The notes under the pieces: generated by a model
Told to the model about the DNA's origin: nothing
Database searches by the model: none
The model's input: the letters and a program-made list of their open reading frames with translations, nothing else
Source of the DNA: Abditibacteriaceae bacterium
Lineage (GTDB): Bacteria; Armatimonadota; Abditibacteriia; Abditibacteriales; Abditibacteriaceae
NCBI GenBank assembly: GCA_019239895.1
Contig: JAFAZH010000057.1
Coordinates: 1 to 64,000, forward strand
Reading direction: 5' to 3'
Length of the DNA: 64,000 nucleotides
Translations under genes and position numbers: made by a program
Shown: positions 30,786 to 39,375 of the stretch, in pieces
How positions within the stretch are numbered: position 1 is the first letter of the stretch
Layout: each line of letters begins with the position of its first letter

Positions 30786-31708
30786 TGCTTGCGCCCTATA
30801 TCACAATTGACATACATGAAGCTAAGCAGCACATCAAGCTCGCGTCTTCTACCTCTTACACGCTCAGGGCTACTTTTAATCATTGTGTCTGCTATGCGGA
30901 TTAGGAATACCTCGAAACTCTTATATTTGTTACGATCTGCCGCAATTTTCGCACGTAGTTCATTTACTATGTCGTAATATAGATCAGCTATTTCTTTATT
31001 AATGGGCTTCTTTAAAAAAGCCAGGATTTCGCCAAAGTATGGCTCATGCTCACTCTTAATTAGTTCAAAGTATTCTTTGCCCAGATTATTTAATTCATTT
31101 TTAAATTCAATCTCTGCGTCTGAATAGTCATATTTACTCGCATTATCCGGGGTCTCTGTAGCATGAATTTCATGCAGCCCTACAATAAGCTCTTTCAGAT
31201 CATCCCACGAAAAGCGGATAGGGCTACCATCATCCATAAATGTTAAGGCATCTGCCGAACCACCATTGAGATTACTTAGTTCTTCTTTTAGTTGAAGCTT
31301 ATATTTTCTTTGTGAATTTTGATCTATTTGCCCCAACGTGCATCTAGTATGGCAGGTTGGACATAATGCAAGCATCTTTGTCTTGTCATAATGCTTCAAT
31401 TTTGAGAACTCTATCATGTGATGAAATTCAATAGGGCTAATCTGCCGACAAATAGCACACCGATGCCTGGCTTCTATTAGAAGGTCCCGGCATATATCAG
31501 TAGGAGGATGTCGGCCAGGCTCTTCTTCATCAAAGCACCTAATAAAGTTATCAAGCTCCTGCTGGTCAATATCGTATTCTTCATTTATAAGGTCAGCAAT
31601 AAGCTGGATGGTTTTCTTTGACTTAGGAAGTTGAACACCCTCCTTGATCGCTATCTTGACTTCTTCCCTATTGAAACGCAGGATCATAGCAGCTTCGTTA
31701 ATAGTCAT
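30782..31708 (-). CDS. HNH-nuclease protein of an ABC-3C system
   Basis: The 308-residue product has an N-terminal helical part (a HTH-like INEAAMILRFNREEVKIAI), then an HNH domain at about residues 84-126: RHRCAICRQISPIEFHHMIE, followed by LALCPTCHTRC, giving the paired CxxC knuckles and the central HH. The C-terminal half is helical and unknown. As the first gene of the operon it is the probable effector (DNA cleavage) controlled by the ATPase. The start at 31708 is followed by TAATAG-like AT-rich sequence upstream without a clear RBS. Confidence 0.75.
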   Translation of the reverse strand: MTINEAAMILRFNREEVKIAIKEGVQLPKSKKTIQLIADLINEEYDIDQQELDNFIRCFDEEEPGRHPPTDICRDLLIEARHRCAICRQISPIEFHHMIEFSKLKHYDKTKMLALCPTCHTRCTLGQIDQNSQRKYKLQLKEELSNLNGGSADALTFMDDGSPIRFSWDDLKELIVGLHEIHATETPDNASKYDYSDAEIEFKNELNNLGKEYFELIKSEHEPYFGEILAFLKKPINKEIADLYYDIVNELRAKIAADRNKYKSFEVFLIRIADTMIKSSPERVRGRRRELDVLLSFMYVNCDIGRKQ

Positions 31709-31805
31709 TGTTATGGCCTAAATGAGTCTTCATACATCTATTTTTATTCTGTCTCTATACACAAGACCCTCTGAATCTCAGGTTCAATTAAAGGCATCCT
31801 AACAA

Positions 31806-32045
31806 CTAAATAAGCGGTAACCCCTTCGCCTTCCGATACCGAATAGCTCTCCCCCTAGGGCAGCCTGCCTTATGGTTCAAGCCCTCACCTCCACAGTGAC
31901 AGGTGATTTCACCAAGAGGCTTGACTGAGCCAGCAGGACGCCCACCACGCTTCCCATTCTCACGGGATGAGGCGGCTTTCTTAGGAGTGCGGATTTGACC
32001 TAATAAGCGAGCTGCTTCTGATGGGGATGCTTTCTTTTTGCTCAT
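31806..32045 (-). CDS. Small basic protein with zinc-binding-like tail (79 aa)
   Basis: Residues 1-40 are basic (SPSEAARLLGQIRTPKKAAS, then ENGKRGGRP). The end contains ITCHCGGEGLNHKAGCPRGR, with three cysteines and one histidine. Similar short proteins occur in mobile islands, sometimes as antitoxins, but I cannot assign a role. It is divergent from the gene at 32167, sharing a regulatory region with repeats. Confidence 0.55.
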   Translation of the reverse strand: MSKKKASPSEAARLLGQIRTPKKAASSRENGKRGGRPAGSVKPLGEITCHCGGEGLNHKAGCPRGRAIRYRKAKGLPLI

Positions 32046-32054
32046 GAAGTTTAT

Positions 32055-32150
32055 TCTAACCTATTGTTAGGTTTAGACAAAAACTTGCTCGCAATACTTG
32101 AAAATAACCTATCGTTGAGTTAAAATAAAATTAACCTATCGTTAGATTAT
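32055..32150. promoter_or_regulatory. Three operator-like repeats between divergent genes
   Basis: TAACCTATTGTTAG (32057-32070), TAACCTATCGTTGA (near 32105) and TAACCTATCGTTAG (near 32132) are direct repeats. The first extends to a palindrome, AACCTATTGTTAGGTT. A separate TTTAGACAAAAAC (32072-32084) is also found upstream of 32919. They most likely bind a repressor, possibly the XRE protein at 32517. Confidence 0.55.
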
Positions 32151-32166
32151 TTACAAGGAATCAGCA

Positions 32167-32397
32167 ATGCAAGAACCACAATGTTTTGTCTGCAACAACT
32201 GCCCGCTCATCTGCACGATTTACGAAGCAGCTCTCAAACGTGGCTTAGAAGCGGACTGGGAAGAATTAGGCGATGGTTTGTGTGTAGTCGAAGTTAGCTA
32301 CATCAGCCGAAACGATTTTGAAGATTTAGTAAGTGAAGTGCGGGTCGCTTTAGCCGCTACCCAAGCTGGACAGCATAAGCTGGACTTAGCGGCGTGA
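32167..32397 (+). CDS. Small Cys-containing protein (76 aa)
   Basis: The N-terminus QCFVCNNCPLICTIYEAALK holds a CxxCxxC cluster that could bind a metal. The rest is a small alpha/beta domain (EELGDGLCVVEVSYISRNDF). An AAGGAATC RBS precedes the ATG. It is divergent from 31806-32045 and controlled by the repeats between them. Confidence 0.6.
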   Translation: MQEPQCFVCNNCPLICTIYEAALKRGLEADWEELGDGLCVVEVSYISRNDFEDLVSEVRVALAATQAGQHKLDLAA

Positions 32398-32516
32398 TTA
32401 AGCGGGGTTTAGAAAAAGCTTATCATTGCCTATAGCCGCTTGTCAGGTCAGCGATCACCTATGGTGAGCTACGAGAAGAAAACGAACCGGCTGCAACTCT
32501 TTGCGCATGGGTAAGG

Positions 32517-32804
32517 TTAGTGTTCTGACTGTTCTAATTCTTTCGCCAGTTCTTGCACGAAATCTACAAAGGGAATATTCAGTGCTCGACAGAAGAGCCA
32601 CAGTTCGGTGACATCCACGCGCCGTTCTCCCGTTTCGCATCTCGATACGAATCTTTGCGTTTGCAAGAGTTGTTGCTTGGCTGCTGGGGGCGTGAGGCCA
32701 CTGGTAGGGTTCAGCCGCTCGGCAGTCTCCATCTGTGTGAGACCTGCGGCTTGTCGAGCCGCACGCAAGCGACGCAAAAATAGCTTATATCGCTCTGTAA
32801 ACAC
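32517..32804 (-). CDS. XRE-family transcriptional regulator (95 aa)
   Basis: A single Cro/C1-type helix-turn-helix covers residues 8-75 (LRRLRAARQAAGLTQMETAE; QRFVSRCETGERRVDVTELW), with an insertion of about 15 residues between the helices (PTSGLTPPAAKQQLLQ). It is divergent from 32919. Palindromes in the gap are likely its operators: an autoregulated repressor. Confidence 0.85.
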   Translation of the reverse strand: MFTERYKLFLRRLRAARQAAGLTQMETAERLNPTSGLTPPAAKQQLLQTQRFVSRCETGERRVDVTELWLFCRALNIPFVDFVQELAKELEQSEH

Positions 32805-32820
32805 TGATTTCTCTATCGAA

Positions 32821-32874
32821 GCTCACCCAGAGTGAGCATAGAGCGGCTTTACCTTTAGACAAAAACCGTCTAAA
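32821..32874. promoter_or_regulatory. Two palindromes between the XRE gene and 32919
   Basis: GCTCAC-CCAGA-GTGAGC (32821-32837) and TTTAGAC-AAAAACC-GTCTAAA (32854-32874) are inverted repeats in the divergent promoter region. The TTTAGACAAAAAC part of the second also occurs at 32072, linking the two promoter regions. Confidence 0.6.
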
Positions 32875-32918
32875 CTCTGCTGGTCGTGCATTCTGTTAGC
32901 TCTTATGGAGAATCCATC

Positions 32919-33200
32919 ATGCCAAGAGATGCTGATCTGTATGAAGAGGCAGGCGGTAACGCGCTGGAAGGCTATTTCTTAGTCAAAGCTGGTAAGAAGA
33001 ACATCCCGCCCAGTTGGTTTGAACGGATGCAGGAATCTCGTAGGCAACGGCACGAAGCAGTGGCTCATGCGCTGCAAGCTGGCGATTGGGGTGCTATGCC
33101 AGTGCTGCGTGACTGGCAAGAGGCTTACCAGAAAGAATGTTTCTATTATGGCGTACGCGTGCTGCTTGAATTAGATCGTCAAGGCAAGTCCAATTGGTAG
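32919..33200 (+). CDS. Small protein of unknown function (93 aa)
   Basis: I choose ATG 32919, which follows TATGGAGAATCC (GGAG as RBS). The product is helical and charged (FERMQESRRQRHEAVAHALQ, DWQEAYQKECFYYGVRVLLE). It is divergent from the XRE repressor, like an accessory gene under its control. Confidence 0.6.
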   Translation: MPRDADLYEEAGGNALEGYFLVKAGKKNIPPSWFERMQESRRQRHEAVAHALQAGDWGAMPVLRDWQEAYQKECFYYGVRVLLELDRQGKSNW

Positions 33201-33286
33201 CTATTCGCCTGGAGTATCCGTAGGTACGCTGTCTTGCTCACGCCAACACAAAGACTAACGGCAAAGGCAATAAGGAGTCAAAGCCG

Positions 33287-33916
33287 ATGTACTCAATGAA
33301 ACGTGCTCAAGTTCTTGTTGTGGTTCTGTGCTTGTCCCTCGTAGCAGTGGCGCAGGCGGATGTCGTTGTCTTACCAAAAGCAATCGCCAAAGCATCCAAC
33401 CCGGATGCGCCAGGGAATGGCAAGCCAGAGACCACATACGATTTCGTGAAGGACAGCACCACCGTAGATTCAGAGGTTATCCATTTCGATTCCAACGTGA
33501 ATTATTCCGGTGAACAAGACTTGGCTTCTACGATGCTACGCTTCCGCTACACCTATGAAGGTAAGACGCCCAAACGCCCTGCTCTGATAGTCGTGGAAGT
33601 GCATGACTATTCTAATGGCGCAATGCAGACTCTCAAGAATCTTTATCTGCGTTTTGGCAATAAGAAACTGACAGTGCCGCTCAAGGACAAGAGCAAAAAA
33701 GGGAGCCTGACACTCTTAGATGGAGAAGGTGTTATACCTGTATCCGCGTTTGTCGAAATGAGTAGAGCCAGCCAGCTTTATTTCAAGTTGGATGATGATG
33801 CGCGTCTCTTTGAGGTTAATGATTCCTATATGCAGGTGCTCAAGGCTCTAACCACTATGATGCCCGCCCCAAAAGCTACTCCGAAGAAAGCTACTTCAAA
33901 ACGCCAGCATCGTTAA
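33287..33916 (+). CDS. Exported protein of unknown function (209 aa)
   Basis: A signal peptide (MKRAQVLVVVLCLSLVAVAQ, cleavage near QADV; ATG 33296 may be the true start) is followed by a beta-rich domain (LASTMLRFRYTYEGKTPKRP, ALIVVEVHDYSNGAMQTLKN) and a basic Ala/Thr/Lys tail. No family recognised. Confidence 0.65.
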   Translation: MYSMKRAQVLVVVLCLSLVAVAQADVVVLPKAIAKASNPDAPGNGKPETTYDFVKDSTTVDSEVIHFDSNVNYSGEQDLASTMLRFRYTYEGKTPKRPALIVVEVHDYSNGAMQTLKNLYLRFGNKKLTVPLKDKSKKGSLTLLDGEGVIPVSAFVEMSRASQLYFKLDDDARLFEVNDSYMQVLKALTTMMPAPKATPKKATSKRQHR

Positions 33917-34160
33917 GCCAGCATCATCGAGAACGAAATACATCAGCCAAGAATCACCTCCCATCTTCTGTTTTACCAATCGCAGGACTAGCTGGTGGAA
34001 CATTGATTGGCTGTCGCTCTTCTCAGAGCTTATCAATCTCACATAAATCTATTTTGTCAACATAAACTAGCGCAAAACAGCGTGTTTGAGCAGATAATCT
34101 GTAGTGTCACTTCTGTGTCGTAACTAATAAGATATTCTGTGTCAAAACGAGCTATTTTGC

Positions 34161-34198
34161 TTGACATATTTATACCCATATTATATACTATTAGTATA
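34161..34198 (+). promoter_or_regulatory. Near-consensus promoter with palindromic operator
   Basis: TTGACA (34161-34166) and TATACT (34184-34189) are separated by 17 nt. The palindrome TATACTA-T-TAGTATA (34184-34198) overlaps the -10, suggesting repression. An RBS AAAGGAGAA precedes the ATG at 34235. The 240 bases upstream hold no gene. Confidence 0.7.
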
Positions 34199-34234
34199 TT
34201 ATTTTAGCTATTAAGCTAAGAAAGGAGAATAGTT

Positions 34235-35215
34235 ATGGAAGTTGATAAAGCAGTCGAAAAGCTGCTCGATGACGCCCGTTCGTATGCGCATCGGCAAGGT
34301 CATCAGCTTATGCCGTTCAAAAGCGATGGCCATGAGCCAGAGGGCTATCTGAGTGGCTGCAACAAGTGTGGAATGCGCGTGGAAGTGCGACCACAAACCA
34401 GGCTGTTGATCCAGGGTGACGCCACAGTGCAGGCTTGTGCCGGTAAGCGACCAGAATTGGTCGCCCAAACACGAGCCTGGATCGTTGGTGAGAGCTACAC
34501 CGAGTTAGAGAAACTCTTAGATGAGAGTTACTACCAGCTCAGTGCAGAGCTACAAGAACGCTTCTACTTCGGCGAATATCAGCTAGAGCAGAAGCGTTTT
34601 GTCTCTGAAAATGGATTCCTGGCCTTGCAGTGGAAACTACGAGCGCAGCCTACCGAACCGATCTCGGAAGAGAATCCACAGCCAATCAAAGGTGTGGTGG
34701 AGTTGGTGACATTGCTCAGTGATGATGTCTTAATGCCAGCTATCTACCGGGGAGCAATACAGAACCCCAACGAGTCAGAAGATGAGGGTGAATGGGAAAT
34801 GGTGCCGTTACTGCCAGACGAGCGAGGTTTCGGCTATCGAGACGATTTAGGCCAATGGCGTTTCAAGCGTGAGGATGGCTATCTGGGCTTCTATGTCTTG
34901 AAGAAAGACTTGGAATTTCTCAACACTGCGAAAACGCAATCTCGTAAAACACCAAATCACAAGGTTCCGGCTTCAAAGGTTCCGGCTCCGAACGAACCCG
35001 TGCCAGAAGCACCCTTGCCAGAGACTCCATCAAAAGAAACTCCATTGCAGGAGCCCCCCGCTAAGAAGCGTACGAAACCTAAAGTGGCCTCTAAAGGAGT
35101 GCCCAAACAACCTCCTGTGCCACCCGAACCGCCCGTGCCGGATCAACCTCTAATGCCCGATGAACCGTCCAGGCCAGCCGCCGTTCACGAGCCTGATCCA
35201 GTAGGAGTGAACTAA
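34235..35215 (+). CDS. Protein with CxxC motif and Pro-rich tail (326 aa)
   Basis: Residues 1-75 include GCNKCGMRVEVRPQ, a possible zinc knuckle. A middle domain (residues 80-230) is soluble and unknown. From about residue 235 the protein is low-complexity with repeated VPxxPxP, PxETPSKETPLQEPP and PPVPPEPPVP, probably an extended linker. Promoter and terminator (35232-35266) suggest a single-gene unit. Together with the DUF932 gene it looks like plasmid- or phage-derived cargo. Confidence 0.65.
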   Translation: MEVDKAVEKLLDDARSYAHRQGHQLMPFKSDGHEPEGYLSGCNKCGMRVEVRPQTRLLIQGDATVQACAGKRPELVAQTRAWIVGESYTELEKLLDESYYQLSAELQERFYFGEYQLEQKRFVSENGFLALQWKLRAQPTEPISEENPQPIKGVVELVTLLSDDVLMPAIYRGAIQNPNESEDEGEWEMVPLLPDERGFGYRDDLGQWRFKREDGYLGFYVLKKDLEFLNTAKTQSRKTPNHKVPASKVPAPNEPVPEAPLPETPSKETPLQEPPAKKRTKPKVASKGVPKQPPVPPEPPVPDQPLMPDEPSRPAAVHEPDPVGVN

Positions 35216-35231
35216 ATCATGCTAACAACTT

Positions 35232-35266
35232 AAACCGCGCGTAGCTCATCAAGCTGCGCGCGGTTT
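35232..35266 (+). terminator. Stem-loop terminator after 35215
   Basis: AAACCGCGCG (35232-35241) pairs exactly with CGCGCGGTTT (35257-35266); the inner TAGCT/AGCT adds pairing. A short TTT ends the right arm. Confidence 0.6.
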
Positions 35267-35317
35267 GCGTTGTAGCACACAACTCAATTTATTGGAAAGT
35301 AAAAACCAGGAGACGCT

Positions 35318-36475
35318 ATGAAACAAGGTAAGACGTTTGAAGAAGTCACAACTATCGTGCAACGCAATGCCCAAAGCCGTTTAGACTTTGTCACGCCGCT
35401 CAAGCAGTGTGCATTGCAAACTGATGAGCAGGGACACTCTCTATGGCGTGTTGAAGAAATGGGGGATTTTGCAGTGACGCCGATCTTTCATGATGACTTA
35501 GCCGAATTTTTTGGCATTCCCAAGTTCTACTATGATTCAATGCGCGAACTGGCCCCTGCGCTCTTAGATCAAAACATCAATACGTGGATTGGCAACTTGG
35601 ACTCGTGGTTAGAGCCGAAAGACCAATCGCGCTTGATGCGAACTTTTGTCAGTCATGACGTGCCTCAGACTCTAAGTGATACCAGCCAAAACACTGCCCA
35701 CCTGGACAGTCCTCTACAGCACAGTCAGGGCACTGCTCGTGGTATGCTATCACCAGCTTATCTGCCTTTAGATGATGCGGAAATGTTTGATGCATTGAGT
35801 CCGGTGCTGCACAGGAAAGGGGTGCAAATCGAGAGTTGCGAAGTCAGCGACCGGCAAACCCATCTCAAGCTGGTGACACCCCGTCTTAAAGCCAACGTAA
35901 AAGTTGGTGACACCGTGCAGGCTGGCGTGATTATCAGCAATAGCGAACTGGGCTTTGGCGCGATTCGCGTGCAGCAGTTTGTCAAACGTTTAGTCTGTCT
36001 TAATGGCATGGTAGTGCCTGCCACAGAATTCCAGATGCGCCGCACGCACCTCGGTAAGCGACCCCTGCCAGGTAAACCCCTGTATCGGCTCTATGAAAAC
36101 GAAGACCGTAAAGACGTGCAAGCCGCCATTTGGTCGAAAGTTAGCGAAGCCGTCAATATGGTGCTTGAAGGCGCACACTTCCAGCAGTTAGTAGAACGCT
36201 TCCAAGCGGCAGATAAGCTGCCAGCTAAGAGCGATACCGAGCAGATTATCGCTCGCTTAACCCATCGCTTTGGCTTATTAGAGAGCGAACGTGAAGCCAT
36301 CGGCAAGCACTATGAGAATGACAAAGAATTCTCCCTATGGGGCATCGCCAACGCCGTCACACGCACTGCCAATGATTTAGACAGCTATGAGCGTGCGACT
36401 GAGTTAGAAACCATCGGTGGCCAGCTTATCCATGCTCCTGAGCGTGAGTGGCATTCTTTACTCAACGCTAATTGA
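35318..36475 (+). CDS. DUF932-family phage/plasmid-related protein
   Basis: The 385-residue product shows the DUF932 layout: an N-terminal FAVTPIFHDDLAEFFGIPKF and YYDSM part, a central RGMLSPAYLPLDDAEMFDAL block and the characteristic VIISNSELGFGAIRVQQFVK, then RLVCLNGMVVP. Family members occur on phages and plasmids; some are thought to help replication or defence, but no biochemical role is settled. A hairpin (36513-36546) follows the stop. Confidence 0.8.
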   Translation: MKQGKTFEEVTTIVQRNAQSRLDFVTPLKQCALQTDEQGHSLWRVEEMGDFAVTPIFHDDLAEFFGIPKFYYDSMRELAPALLDQNINTWIGNLDSWLEPKDQSRLMRTFVSHDVPQTLSDTSQNTAHLDSPLQHSQGTARGMLSPAYLPLDDAEMFDALSPVLHRKGVQIESCEVSDRQTHLKLVTPRLKANVKVGDTVQAGVIISNSELGFGAIRVQQFVKRLVCLNGMVVPATEFQMRRTHLGKRPLPGKPLYRLYENEDRKDVQAAIWSKVSEAVNMVLEGAHFQQLVERFQAADKLPAKSDTEQIIARLTHRFGLLESEREAIGKHYENDKEFSLWGIANAVTRTANDLDSYERATELETIGGQLIHAPEREWHSLLNAN

Positions 36476-36512
36476 TACCGTTGAGAGCACAGCGAAGTGG
36501 AGAGCATGTACG

Positions 36513-36546
36513 GCAGGACAAGGCGTAGAGATGCGCCTTGTCCTGC
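36513..36546 (+). terminator. Stem-loop after the DUF932 gene
   Basis: GCAGGACAAGGCG (36513-36525) pairs with CGCCTTGTCCTGC (36534-36546), 13 bp with an 8-nt loop. The following bases contain only a weak T-rich stretch. Confidence 0.55.
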
Positions 36547-36738
36547 TGTCTTACCTCTTAGCCAAGGGGAGTTTCAGCCTCTTAAAGCTAAGCTGCTGAC
36601 ACAGCATTGAACCATTATATTTCTTGATAGTTGAGCCTCTATTTACTTCTACAGGGGCTGTCAATCTGTTTGCAGCATGAGCAGCAGAGCCATTCTAATA
36701 TATACTACAAGTAGATTTATCCACTTGTACGGTCGCTC

Positions 36739-36936
36739 ATGAAAAAGCAAACAGAAGAGAAAAAACCGAAACAAATCGGCATGGTCATGTTACTGGGTTG
36801 CCGGTGTCGCTGTGGTCACGAGTGGTTGCCCCGTGACGTAGATGAAAAGCCACGCGTGTGCCCGAAGTGTAAAAGTCCAAATTGGGATAGGCCAAAGCGA
36901 TGGGAAGTAAACAGATCAAGGCTGCCGAATGATTGA
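36739..36936 (+). CDS. Small zinc-ribbon protein (65 aa)
   Basis: The product has CRCRCGHEWLPRD and a second knuckle RVCPKCKSPNW (about residues 22-51), typical of a rubredoxin-like zinc ribbon. A TATACTA box upstream (36701) echoes the operator at 34184, so it may share a regulator with 34235. Function unknown. Confidence 0.65.
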   Translation: MKKQTEEKKPKQIGMVMLLGCRCRCGHEWLPRDVDEKPRVCPKCKSPNWDRPKRWEVNRSRLPND

Positions 36937-37130
36937 TTTCAAAGCTAGGGATAGGCTCACAGCTTCTTTTATGGTGCTACATTGCTGTTGATTTGCTCTT
37001 TTGCCTGTAGATAGTGACAGTAAGTGCTATACCGTTGCTGATAATAATGTCTGACTGTCGTTCTGCGCTTTTTCTCAATTTGAGCTTCCAAATTGTTACC
37101 TCAGAGAAGGGTATGACCATGTAAACGGTC

Positions 37131-37340
37131 TTAGCGATGTTTGTCTACGCCAACCTGTTCACACATCTCTAAGACGGGACAGGTTGAACATTTAGGTAAC
37201 TTACCCGTGCAAATATGTTTACCAAAGGGCACTAACAGCCGATTGATATCGACCCAGTATTCCTGGGGTAGCCACTCTTCTAATACTCTCATCGTAGCTT
37301 CGGGTGTTTTGCAACCAAAAGGTTTCCAGCGATTGACCAA
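37131..37340 (-). pseudogene. nth: Endonuclease III C-terminal fragment (inverted copy)
   Basis: The frame reads CKTPEATMRVLEEWLPQEYW, then LLVPFGKHICTGKLPKCSTC and PVLEMC, the C-terminal part of endonuclease III with the 4Fe-4S ligands C-x6-C-x2-C-x5-C. The N-terminal two thirds, including the helix-hairpin-helix and catalytic Lys/Asp, are missing. It is head to head with the second copy. Confidence 0.7.
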
Positions 37341-37542
37341 TCGCTGGGGCTATGTGCAAACCACCACGCCGGAAAAGACAATGGTGGCGCTGGAAACCAG
37401 AGTGCCCCAGCGCCACTGGATAGACATGAACCGCTTTCTGGTGCCTTTTGGCAAGCATATCTGCACCGGCAACCTGCCCAAGTGTTCAACTTGCCCAGTG
37501 CTTGAGATGTGTCAGCAGGTAGGCGTAGACAAACATCGTTAA
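37341..37542 (+). pseudogene. nth: Endonuclease III C-terminal fragment (direct copy)
   Basis: The frame continues RLTNRWGYVQTTTPEKTMVA and ends with VPFGKHICTGNLPKCSTCPV and LEMCQQVGVDKHR. It is again only the FeS-cluster end of the enzyme, diverged from the inverted copy. The two meet at the perfect palindrome CCAGCGATTG-AC-CAATCGCTGG near 37327-37348. Confidence 0.7.
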
Positions 37543-37641
37543 GGGCAGAAAATATAATGCAGCTATCTTTGTATGGGGGATAAGTGTAAGTGGTAGCGGA
37601 TAGTTTCCTGCTTTGCGTCGCTGTCTCTTGCACAATATTTT

Positions 37642-39144
37642 ATGCGTGTATCTTCTCATCTATTGTTGTGCTTTATCGTGAGGGTTTATGTAGGCGTTGG
37701 TGTTCCTCTGGCTCAAGCCCAGAGCTTGATACATCAATCGTCGCGTGGTGCGTGGCCTGGCCCCAGTTTCCGAGAATTTTCTGGGGTTAATCAAAGTGGC
37801 GATGCGCAAAGTCGCTTATTCGATAATGCTTTATCCTGGAACCGCAATGATATATCCTGGGGCAATTTAGAACCGCGAGCGGGAGTCTGGCAACAGGCCG
37901 AATTGGATCAGTGGGGACAGCGTATCCTAGCTTTTCGACAGCGCGGTGTGAGTTTCCTGCCGATTCTTGATTATACGGCGCAATGGGCGGCAGATCGCAG
38001 TGCGCGGCAGTGGGAGCACGGCAATACGCGCTGGCAGGTGCAACCGCGCGACGATCACAAATTCGATGTCTCCACTTTCTCACGTCAGCCCGATGGCACC
38101 TGGAAATTAGAGCAAAAGAAGGTGGATGACGGCAACCACCTTTCCACCTGGCCCATTGCGGCGGAGCATAGAGCGGACTGGGAAAATTATGTGCGGCGCG
38201 TGGTGAAGTATTTGCGTCAACCGCCTTACAATGTCGAGTATTTTCAGATTTGGAATGAAGCCTATCCGACCAGTGGTTTCTGGAACGGTGACCTCAATAC
38301 TTACATACAGCGCGTGCATTTACCGGCGGCGAAAATAATTCATGAGTTGGGCGGCAAAGTCGTCTATGGCGGCTGGCCCTGCATTGGCCCCATTGATGAA
38401 TTTGTCGCTTTACTGGATCGCAATCAAGCCTGGAATAGCCTGGATGTCCTGGATGTGCATTATTTGCCAGTCTCCGTTTTTGAAACGTTGCGCGGGGCTG
38501 CCACGCAACGCGGCTATGCGACTTTAGCCATCTGGCAAACGGAAGTCGCGTTCACCTCTGATCCGGGATTTGTGGGCACCACTTATCCACGCGCATTGTA
38601 TTGGGCTTTGAGCCACGGATGGAATCGGGCAAATCAATATAAACTCTTCTTCTTCCCTCAATGGGCACCGGATGATCCGAAAGCCTATGGTTATCAAACC
38701 GGCCTCAATGCTGGTGACCACTTATCACCGCATGGCCAAAGCCTGCTAACGCTGGCAAATGAATTGAAAGGTGTTGCGGTGCGCCTTTATTTCGGCGTCA
38801 CTGCCACCCCCGACCTCAAGCCACAAGCCGACGAAAAGGCGAATGCCCTGGAAGCGTTTGCCGTTGAGAAACACATTGTCGTGGCCGTGCATCTGGATGC
38901 CAAGACTTACAATACGAGTCCTACTATCACATTGCATTGGCCCCTCATGCGCAGCCAAATTCTAAAAGCGGAGCGTGTGGACTTGGCCGGGGAACGGCTT
39001 AATCTGACCGATAAATTAACGCCTGTGGGAAACGCCGTGATGCTGGAAGTTGATACTAAAGGTTTGCCGGGCACACCCGCCCGTGCCTGGAATGATAAGA
39101 CCTCTGCGGCGCGCACTTTTCTGGTGGTGCTAACACAGAAGTAG
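37642..39144 (+). CDS. Exported clan-A glycoside hydrolase (GH39/GH5-like)
   Basis: The 500-residue product starts with a signal peptide ending near LAQAQ (residue 28). The TIM barrel covers about residues 45-390. SWNRNDISWGNLEPRAGVWQ at the N-terminus is typical of GH39/GH42/GH5-type barrels. The acid/base is probably Glu in QIWNEAYP (about residue 206) and the nucleophile Glu in WQTEVAF (about residue 301). A beta domain (residues 400-500) closes the protein. It would cleave plant or microbial polysaccharides outside the cell; substrate unknown. Confidence 0.8.
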   Translation: MRVSSHLLLCFIVRVYVGVGVPLAQAQSLIHQSSRGAWPGPSFREFSGVNQSGDAQSRLFDNALSWNRNDISWGNLEPRAGVWQQAELDQWGQRILAFRQRGVSFLPILDYTAQWAADRSARQWEHGNTRWQVQPRDDHKFDVSTFSRQPDGTWKLEQKKVDDGNHLSTWPIAAEHRADWENYVRRVVKYLRQPPYNVEYFQIWNEAYPTSGFWNGDLNTYIQRVHLPAAKIIHELGGKVVYGGWPCIGPIDEFVALLDRNQAWNSLDVLDVHYLPVSVFETLRGAATQRGYATLAIWQTEVAFTSDPGFVGTTYPRALYWALSHGWNRANQYKLFFFPQWAPDDPKAYGYQTGLNAGDHLSPHGQSLLTLANELKGVAVRLYFGVTATPDLKPQADEKANALEAFAVEKHIVVAVHLDAKTYNTSPTITLHWPLMRSQILKAERVDLAGERLNLTDKLTPVGNAVMLEVDTKGLPGTPARAWNDKTSAARTFLVVLTQK

Positions 39145-39375
39145 CTCTCGGCGTTAGAGGCATTAGATGCCTCCCTATAAAACCAGTTAACCTTTCATGC
39201 GCTTTGCTGTTCCACTTGCTGTTCATTGGTGCAGAATTCGCCAACTGATGGTAGATAAGGTAACAAAGTTGCACTGTCAACAACTGACACCGTTGGTGCC
39301 GGAACTACTCTGGCCTGTTTTTGAGGGTTCTCAACCTGCTGTGCAAGCCAACGAATGAAAATTTGAGGAGGAATT

